NCBI GenBank assembly: GCA_964531735.1 | Contig: CAZHGD010000059.1 | Coordinates: 1-39,923 of the forward strand | Length of the DNA stretch: 39,923 bases | Source of the DNA: CAZHGD01 sp964531735 | GTDB lineage: Bacteria > Armatimonadota > UBA10988 | Reading direction: 5' to 3' | Part shown: one piece after another, positions 16,093 through 24,400 of the stretch | Layout: each line of letters starts with the position of its first letter | Numbering within the stretch: position 1 is the stretch's first letter | Translations under genes and position numbers: made by a program | The notes under the pieces: model-generated | Databases searched by the model: none | The model's input: the letters and a program-made list of their open reading frames with translations, nothing else | What the model was told of the DNA's origin: nothing

Positions 16093-18201
16093 ATGCGCCT
16101 CGTCCGCGGCGGTCTGGCGGTCTTGTTGCTGTCCTCGGTGGCCTGGGCCGACGGGTTCAACGCCCCCTATCAGGCCAAGCCGGTCGAAGCCCAGGTCAAG
16201 AACCTGCCGTTGAAGCCTGACCTGTCGAACGTCTCCAACCTCAAGCAGTTGCCGAAGCTGACCAACGAGCAGCGCCAGGCGCTGGCCCGCCAGAGCTTCG
16301 TGGCCCGGCCGACGCGCGAGGAGCAGTTGTTCTACCTCTACGAGCACAACGACTACCAGAAGATCCCCTCGTTCGTGACCACCGATTCGGTCTTCCACAC
16401 GTTGCACGTCTTCTACGACTACACGCTGCGCTTCCTGGAAGAGAAGAAGCTGCTGCCGGTGGTGGCCGAGCTGTCGCGCAAGCTGCTCGACCGCAGCCTG
16501 GCCGACGCAGCGGCCACCCAGCCGAAGTCGGTGGCCGAGGCCCTCAAGGTCAACATCGCCTACTTCGCCGTGCCGTTGGCGCTGCTCGGTGAGAAGCTGC
16601 CGGCGCTGCCGGCCGAGTCCACCGCGCTGCTCGAGCGCGAGCTGAAGCTGGTCAACGAGGCGCAGGGCCGGGGCCAGTGTCTGACCGGCAGCGAGGTGAT
16701 CTACAACCAGTTCATCGTGCGCGGCCACTACACTCGCACCGAGGCGCTGCAGCGCTACTTCAAGGCCGTGCTCTGGTACGGGCTGATTCCGCGCGAGCTG
16801 GACCAGGAGGCGCCGACGCTCCAGTCGCTGATCATCTGCGACCAACTGCTCGGCAACGACGGGCTGCGCGAGCTGTGGGCGAAGGTCTACGAGCCGACGG
16901 CGTTCCTGGTCGGCACCGCCGACGACATCACCTTCAAGGAGTTCAGCCCGCTGCTCCGCCGGGTGTTCGCCACCGGCGCGCTCAGCCGCTTCAACGATGC
17001 CGAGAAGCTGGCGCAGTTCCGCGAGCTGGCCAAGCGCGACCTGCCCCAGCCGCGGATCGTCAACGCGACGCTGACCGCCGCCGGTCAGGAGAAGCAGCAG
17101 GGCCAGCAGTTCCGCTTCATGGGCCAGCGCTACATACCGGATTCGCGCATCCTGCAGGAGCTGTGCTACCCGAAGGTGGGCACGCGCGACAAGCCGCGCC
17201 AGATGCCCAAGGGCCTGGACGTGTTCGCCGTGCTGGGCAGCGCCCGCGCGGCCGAGCTGCTGGACAAGACCTACCAGCAGACCGACTTCGCCAACTACGC
17301 CGAGCAGCGCGGCAAGCTTCAGGCCGAGTTCGGTGCGCTGAAGCCGGCGGACTGGGCGACCAACGTCTACCATGGCTGGCTCTTCAGCCTGCTGCCGCTG
17401 CTGCCCGCACGGCCGAACGGCTACCCGTCGTTCATGCGCCAAACCGCCTGGCAGGACAAATCGCTGATCACCGCGCTCGGGAGCTGGACCGAACTGCGGC
17501 ATGACACGGTGCTCTACGGCAAGCAGTCGGTGGCCGAAGCCGGCGGCGAGGGCCCGGCGGTACGCGCCGGCTATGTCGAGCCGGAGCCCGAGGTGTACGA
17601 GCGCGCGCAGTGGCTACTCGCGATGATGCGCCAGGGCCTGACCCAGCGCGGACTGATCGGCAAGGACCAGGATGGCGACGCCGACCAGACCACCAACAGT
17701 CTCAGCAGCTTCGAAGAGCTGCTGGGCATCCTGGCGGGCGCGAGCCGCAAGGAGCTGCTCAACCAGCCGCTGACCACCGATGAGCTGTACGTGATCATGG
17801 ACTACGGGGCGCGGCTGGAGGACCTGATGATGGCCGCCGCAGGCACGGCCATGGGCGGCATCAAGGGCGACTGGTGGAGCATCTCCAACCGCGCCGACCG
17901 CAGCATGGCGCTCGTCACCGACGTCCACACCTCGTTCGGCAACGTGCTGCAGGAGGCGGTGGGCGAGGCGGCCGAGATCTGGGTGATCGTGCCGTTTAAG
18001 GGCCGTCTGGTGGCCACTCGCGGCGCCGTCTACCAGTACTACGAGTTCACCGGCTCGGCCGACGCCCGGTTGACCGACGAAGCCTGGATCAAGCGCCTCG
18101 ACGCCGGCCAGGCGCCACCGCCGCCGGCCTGGGCCGCCAAGGTGATCATGGCGCCCGGCCTGACCAAGCCGACCGCGCGCGAGCAACTCCGCAGCGAGTA
18201 A
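16093..18201 (+). CDS. Secreted DUF3160 family protein
   Basis: A 702-residue protein with a signal peptide (MRLVRGGLAVLLLSSVAWA, cleavage near residue 19). The DUF3160 hallmark is the segment KIPSFVTTDSVFHTLHVFYD at about residues 92-111, followed by a long alpha-helical region; later pieces such as NVYHGWLFSLLPLLPA and ELRHDTVLYGKQS are also typical. The family occurs in secreted proteins of several phyla and has no settled function. The ATG at 16093 has GGGAG eight bases upstream. It is divergent from the glycosidase-like operon and ends 22 bp before a strong hairpin, so it is probably a single-gene unit. Confidence 0.85.
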   Translation: MRLVRGGLAVLLLSSVAWADGFNAPYQAKPVEAQVKNLPLKPDLSNVSNLKQLPKLTNEQRQALARQSFVARPTREEQLFYLYEHNDYQKIPSFVTTDSVFHTLHVFYDYTLRFLEEKKLLPVVAELSRKLLDRSLADAAATQPKSVAEALKVNIAYFAVPLALLGEKLPALPAESTALLERELKLVNEAQGRGQCLTGSEVIYNQFIVRGHYTRTEALQRYFKAVLWYGLIPRELDQEAPTLQSLIICDQLLGNDGLRELWAKVYEPTAFLVGTADDITFKEFSPLLRRVFATGALSRFNDAEKLAQFRELAKRDLPQPRIVNATLTAAGQEKQQGQQFRFMGQRYIPDSRILQELCYPKVGTRDKPRQMPKGLDVFAVLGSARAAELLDKTYQQTDFANYAEQRGKLQAEFGALKPADWATNVYHGWLFSLLPLLPARPNGYPSFMRQTAWQDKSLITALGSWTELRHDTVLYGKQSVAEAGGEGPAVRAGYVEPEPEVYERAQWLLAMMRQGLTQRGLIGKDQDGDADQTTNSLSSFEELLGILAGASRKELLNQPLTTDELYVIMDYGARLEDLMMAAAGTAMGGIKGDWWSISNRADRSMALVTDVHTSFGNVLQEAVGEAAEIWVIVPFKGRLVATRGAVYQYYEFTGSADARLTDEAWIKRLDAGQAPPPPAWAAKVIMAPGLTKPTAREQLRSE

Positions 18202-18222
18202 GCCGTCTCGTCGGCCTCCACG

Positions 18223-18255
18223 AAGCCCCGCGCCCGGGAGCCGGGCGCGGGGCTT
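18223..18255 (+). terminator. Strong terminator hairpin after the DUF3160 gene
   Basis: AAGCCCCGCGCCCG (18223-18236) and CGGGCGCGGGGCTT (18242-18255) form a perfect 14-bp stem with a 5-nt loop. It is the longest perfect hairpin I found in the window. The 3' arm ends one base before the extended -10 element of giant gene A. Confidence 0.8.
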
Positions 18256-18256
18256 G

Positions 18257-18265
18257 TGCTATGCT
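18257..18265 (+). promoter_or_regulatory. Extended -10 promoter for giant gene A
   Basis: TGC followed by TATGCT: a TGn extension with four of six -10 matches. There is no recognisable -35; that place is occupied by the 3' arm of the terminator. Predicted start near 18272, leaving a leader of about 130 nt. Confidence 0.5.
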
Positions 18266-18306
18266 GGCGCGGTACGATCCCAGCGCAGACGGGGTGCGGA
18301 CGTCAC

Positions 18307-18373
18307 CGCCGGTATGCGAGTCGGCCCACTCGGAATGGTCTCGGCTCAGTGGACGTACTCATACGAACCGGCG
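18307..18373 (+). other. Structured mRNA leader of giant gene A
   Basis: A nested stem-loop can be drawn: CGCCG (18307-18311) with CGGCG (18369-18373), GTATG (18312-18316) with CATAC (18360-18364), then AG with CT, and an inner CCACT (18326-18330) with AGTGG (18348-18352). It ends 30 bases before the ATG. It matches no riboswitch class I know, and chance pairing in GC-rich DNA is possible. Confidence 0.3.
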
Positions 18374-18402
18374 CCCCAGATTCCGAGCGCCAGGGAGGCA
18401 AC

Positions 18403-21400
18403 ATGGGCAAGCGGTGCATCGGGCTGGCGCTTCTGGCGCTGGCGGTTCCGGCCTGGGGCGACGCCTATAGCGATCTGGTCGTCAGCCACGGACCGGCGGC
18501 CTACTGGCGCCTCGGCGGCACGGCCACCGCCGACAGCAGCGGCAACAGCTTCACCTTGTCACAGGGTGGCACCACCGGGCAGACCGGCGCGCTGCTGAAC
18601 AGCACCGACGCCGCCGTCCGCTACCAGGCCGCTTTGACCCAGGCGGCGGCCACCAGCACCAGCAGCGGGTTGCAACCGGGCTCCGGCTCGTTCACGGCCG
18701 AAGCCTGGTTCTGCACCAGTGCCGATGGCCCGCTACTCACCTGGCATCCTTACGGCGAGTCCGGCGATGCCGGCGCCAAGGCCAAGTTCGGCCTGGAGTC
18801 GTCAGTCTTCTCCATCCAGGACAGCAGCGGCAACACCGCTTCGTGTGCCCTGCCGACGTCGGCCGCCGACGGCCAGTGGCATCACCTTGCCGCGGTGCTC
18901 GACCGCACCGCCACCACGCTGACGCTGTACTTGGACGGCACGGCCGCCAACTCGGCCAGCATCGTCACCCTCGGCGATGTCTCGTCGCTGACCAGCTACG
19001 TCGTGCGCCTGGGCGTCTGGTACCACGCCGGCGCGGGCAGCGGCAACGTGTACTACGACGGGCAGGTGGACGAGGCGGCGCTCTACACTAAGGCCCTCAC
19101 CGCCGACCAGGTCAAACAGCACCACCGCACGGGCCGGCAGCCGTTGAAGGTCTGGTCGACCGGCGACACCGGCGCCGGCACCTTGCGCGAAGCCATCAGC
19201 TATGCCAACAGCCACACCGGCGCCGACACGGTCAGCTTCGATCTGCCGGAGTCGCCGACCATCGCGCTGAGCAGTTCGCTGACGCTGAGCGGCGACAGCA
19301 CCACCATCGACGGCTACACCCAGACCTCGGCGGCGGCCAACACGGCAACCGACGCGACCAACGCCAGCCTGCAGGTAGCCGTGACTTGTGCGACCAGCGA
19401 TGCCTTCGTGGTCAGCGCAAGCACGTGCGTCCTCAAGGGCCTGGTGGTCCGAGGCTGCGGCGGCAGCGGCATCTCCATCAGCGGCAGCAGCAACTCCGTG
19501 CTCGGCTGCTTCATTGGCACGAACAACGCCGGTACCGCGGCCGCGGCCAACACCGGCAGTGGCGTCCGTGTCGTCGGCGCCGGCAACACCATCGGCGGCT
19601 CGGCGCCGGCCGACCGCAACCTGATCAGTGGGAACGGTGCCGACGGCATCGTCCTCACCAGCGCGGCCAGCGGCAACACCATCTGCGGCAACGTCATCGG
19701 GCTGCGCGCCGACGGCTTGGCGGCACTCGCCAACACGAAGGCGGGCGTGGCGGTCTATGGGCCCAACAACACCACCGGCGGCAGTGCCACCGTGCCCGGG
19801 CGGCAGAGCGGCAACGTCGTCTCCGGCAACGGAGCCGGCGGCATCGAGCTGAACGGCGCCAGTGCCACCGGCAACCAGGTGCGCGGCAACGTCGCCGGAC
19901 TGGGCTGTGACCGCGCGACCGTCATCCCGAACACGAACAGCGGCGTCATGATGTACCCGGGCGCCAGCAGCAACACCGTGGGCGGCGCCACCGCGGACCT
20001 GGGCAACCTGCTGGCCGGCAACACCGAATGCGGTATCTCCATCGGCGGGAGCGCAGGCAGCGTCTGCACGGGCAACACCGTGGCCGGCAACCGGATCGGG
20101 CTCAGCTTGACCGATCAGGCCAAGCCGAACGTGAGCAACGGCATCTGGCTGGGGCCTTACTGCCAGGACACCACCATCGGCGGTACCGCCAGCACCGCCG
20201 GCGCCGCGCCGGGCAACATCATCGCGGGCAACACCTGGCACGGCGTGCACTGCGAGGGCGTGAGTCACAGCGGCACCACGATCCAGGGCAACCTGATCGG
20301 CCTCGCCGGCGACGGCACCACTCCGCTGGCCAACTTGCGGGGCATCTGGCTTGGCGCGGGCACCTCCGGCAACACCGTCGGCGGCACCACGGCCGGACAG
20401 GGCAACATCATCGCCGGCAACACCGACGTCGGCGTCGCCATCGACGGCAACGCCACCAACCCGTCCACCAACCATCTGGTGCAGGGCAACCGCATCGGTC
20501 TCAACGCCGCCAACGTGGCGAAGGCGAACGGCATCACCGGCGTCAACCTCACCCGTTACGCCCAGAACAACACCATCGGCGGCAACACCAGCGTGCCGGG
20601 CACCGGCGCCGGCAACACTATCTCGGGCAATGGCGGCAATGGGATCGTCTTCGCCGAGAGCGGCAACACGAGCAACAAGGTCCAGGGCAACCTGATCGGC
20701 CTGGGTGGCGACGGCAGCACCGTGGTGGCCAACGGCGCCAACGGCGTGCTGCTCCGTGACGACAGCAGCGCCACGACCATCGGCGGCTCAACGGCCGGCG
20801 ACGGCAACGTCATCGCGGGCAACACCACCAACGGCGTCTGCATCGTCGGCAGCGCCGGCCACACCAGCAGCGGCCACTTCGTCAGGGGCAACCGCATCGG
20901 CCTGACGACCAGCGGCGCGGCGCGGCCGAACGGCTACCACGGCGTCTGGCTCGACACCTATTCGCAGAACAACACCATCGGCGGCACCACCGCCACGCCG
21001 GGCGTCGCGCCCGGGAACATCATCTCGGGCAACACGCAGGCCGGCGTCGCCTGCGGCGGGGCCGGCACCACCAACAACTCCATCCAGGGCAACGTCATCG
21101 GCCTGACGGCTGACGGCGGCACGGCGGTGCCCAACCATCTCGACGGCGTGGATCTGTGGGACGGCTCGGCCGGCCACACCGTCGGCGGCGCGACCGCCGG
21201 GCAGGGCAACGTCATCGCCGGCAACGCCGGCAATGGCATCGGCCTGGGCGCCACGGCCAGCAGGTCCTGCACCGGGCACAGCATCCAGGGCAACCGCATC
21301 GGCCTCAGCACCAACGACACCGTCCGCGCCAACGGCGGACAGGGAATCTGGGTGGGGGACTACTGCTCGAACCACACCATCGGCGGGACCGGCGCGGCGG

Positions 21401-24400
21401 CCAACGTCATCTCGGGCAACGCCTACAACGGCGTGGCTCTGGAATCCGCCACCTGCACCGGCGTCACGATCGCCGGCAACTACATCGGCACCAACGCCGC
21501 CGGCACCGCGGCCCGGCCGAACGGCGTCCATGGCGTCCACCTGGCCGTCGGTGCCCACGACAACACCGTCGGCGGCGCCGGCCTCGTGACGGTGATCTCG
21601 GGCAACACCAGCGCCGGGGTGTGCATCGATGACACCGCCACCACCGCGAACACCATCGTCAACTGCCTGGTCGGCACCAACGCCGCCGGCACCGCCGCCG
21701 TGCCGAACTACCGCGGCGTGGTCATCAACAGCGGCACGGCCAACACCGTCGGCGGGGCAACGGTGGCCGCCCGCTGCCTCGTCTCGGGCAATACCGACCA
21801 TGGCATCCTGATCGGGTCGGTCGCCAGCGGCAACACCGTGGCGGGCAACCTCGTCGGCCTGCGCGCCGATGGTCTGGCCGCACTCGGCAACGGCAACACC
21901 GGCATCTGGGTCGAGGGCGGCAGCAACACGATCGGTGGCAGCACCACCACCGCCGGCACGCCACCAGGCAACGTCGCCTCGGGGAACGCCAAATGCGGCA
22001 TCGTCCTCTGCTACGGCACGGCCACCGGCAACCAGGTCAGCGGCAACCTCGTCGGTCTGGCCAGTGATGGCACGGTGGCGGCCAACGGCAACCACGGCGT
22101 CGGCGTCTATTCGGGCGCCAGCACCAACACCATCGGCGGCGCGACCGCCGGGCTGGGCAACCTCATCGCGGGCAACACCTGGTGCGGCATCGGCGTCAGC
22201 AGCAATGAGGGCACCACGTGCAGCAGCAACACGGTCGTCGGCAACCGCATCGGCATCGACGCGTCGGGGGCGGCCAAGCCGAACAGCCAGCATGGCGTGT
22301 ACCTGAGCGAGAACGCCCGCAACAACACCGTCGGCGGTGCCGGCGCCGCCGCCAACCTAATCTCGGGCAACGGCATGTCCGGCGTTGCCCTCGACAACGC
22401 CAACTGCACGGGCAACACCGTCGCCGGCAACTTCATCGGCACCAACGCCGCCGGCAACGCGGCTGTGCCCAACACCTCCAACGGCGTCGGCATCTACACC
22501 GGCGCCCACGACAACACCATCGGCGGCACCGGACTGACCACCGTGATCTCGGGCAACGGGGCCTCCGGCGTGGCCGTGACCGGCGCCACCTCCACCGGCA
22601 ACAAGGTCATCTGCTGCCGAATCGGCACCGACGTTACGGGCACCATCGCCGTGCCGAACAAAGCCGGCGTGTACCTGGCCGACGGCGCCAGTGCCACCGT
22701 TGGCGATCCGACGCTCGGACTGTCTGCCACTCCTCTCAAGCGCAGCGGTAGCGTTCACGGCTCCGCGCTGGGCAGGGGCAATGTCATCGCCTACAACGTC
22801 CACTACGGCATCTGGGTGAGAACCGGCGCCGGCACCGGTAGCAATCTGCGCGGCAACAGCATCTACGGCAACGGCGAGATCGGCATTGACCTGGGCGAGG
22901 CCGGCGTCACGCCCAACGACGCCGACGACGCCGACACCGGCCCTAACAACCTGCAGAACTACCCGGTGCTGACCGGTGCCTGGCCGGTCTCGGGCGGTCT
23001 GCGCGTGACCGGCACCCTCGACAGCGTCAACCCGCACAGCGCCTATCCGGTAATCATCGACTTCTACCGCAACACCACCGCCGATGCGTCCGGCCATGGC
23101 CAGGCTGACGAGCACCTCGGCGCCCTGGCCGTAGTCGCCCCGGGACAGTTCGCCACAGACCTGTCGGCCGTGTCGCCCGGCCAGCAGATCACCGCCATGG
23201 CCACCGACAGCAACAACAACACCTCCGAGCTGTCACGCGCCTTCGCGGCCAGCGGCGACGCGAGCCAGTTGGCCTTCGCCGTGCAGCCCGCCAGCGGCAC
23301 CGCCGGCCAGACGCTGCCCGCCGCCAAGGTGGCGGTCCAGGACGCCGCGGGCAACCTCTGCGCCGCGCCAACCACCATCACGCTGGCCCTGGCCAACAAC
23401 GCCGGCGGCGGCACGCTCAGCGGCACGCTCACCGCCAGCACCGTGGACGGTATCGCCACCTTCAGCAGCCTGAGCCTGGACAAGGTCGGCACCGGCTACA
23501 CCTTGCAGGCCACCGCCGCCGGCCTGACCAGCGCGACTTCGGCCGGCCTCGACATCCACGCCGCCGGCGCCACCCAGCTCGTCTGGGGTCAGCAGCCGGC
23601 CAACACCAGCGCCGGTCAGCCGTTCAGCGCGCCCGTCACGGTCAAGCTCGCTGACGCCTTCGGCAACCTCGTCGGCAGCGCCACCAACTCCGTGACCATC
23701 GCGCTGGGCCACAACCCCGGTGCCAGCACGCTCACCGGCACCGCCACCGTCGCCGCGGTCAACGGCGTCGCCACCTTCGCCGACCTCAGCCTCAACAAGG
23801 TCGGCACCGGCTACACGCTGACCGCCGCGGCCACCGGTCTCACCGGTGCCACCTCGGCCGGCTTCGACATCGTCCACAACAGCGCCGCCAAGCTCGTCTT
23901 CGACGTCCAGCCCCACAGCACCAGCGCCGGTGCAGCCCTGTCGCCCGCGGTCACCGTGCGGCTGCTCGACTCCTCCGACAACCTGGTCACCGCCGCTACC
24001 AACGCCGTCACGCTGGCCCTCGGCACCAACCCCGGCGGCGGCACGCTCAGCGGCACCACCACCAGCAATGCCGTCGGCGGCGTGGCTACCTTCGCCGACC
24101 TGGCCGTCGACAAGGCCGCCACCGGCTACACACTGACCGCCGCCGCCGGTGGCCTGACCGGCGCCACCAGTACCGCCTTCGACATCACCGCCGGCGCGGC
24201 CGCCCGGCTGGTCTTCGCCGTCGGCCCGAGCAACACCAGCGCGGGTCAGGCCATCGCCCCGGCGGTCACCGTGCGCGTGGTCGACGCCGCCGGCAACCTC
24301 GTCGCCAGCGCCACGCCGACCATCAGCCTGGCCCTGGCCGGCGGACCCGCCGGCGCCGGGCTCCATGGCACCACCAGTGCCGCCGCCGTCAACGGCACGG

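Noticed and set aside
13640..16213. An 857-codon plus-strand frame opposite the glycosidase-like gene
   Set aside because: Antisense artefact; the minus-strand product has a signal peptide, a good ribosome site and a barrel-like core.
19585..22905. Regular repeats that might suggest a CRISPR array or minisatellite
   Set aside because: The units are diverged, 160-210 bp long, in frame and encode beta-helix coils; there are no short exact repeats with unique spacers.
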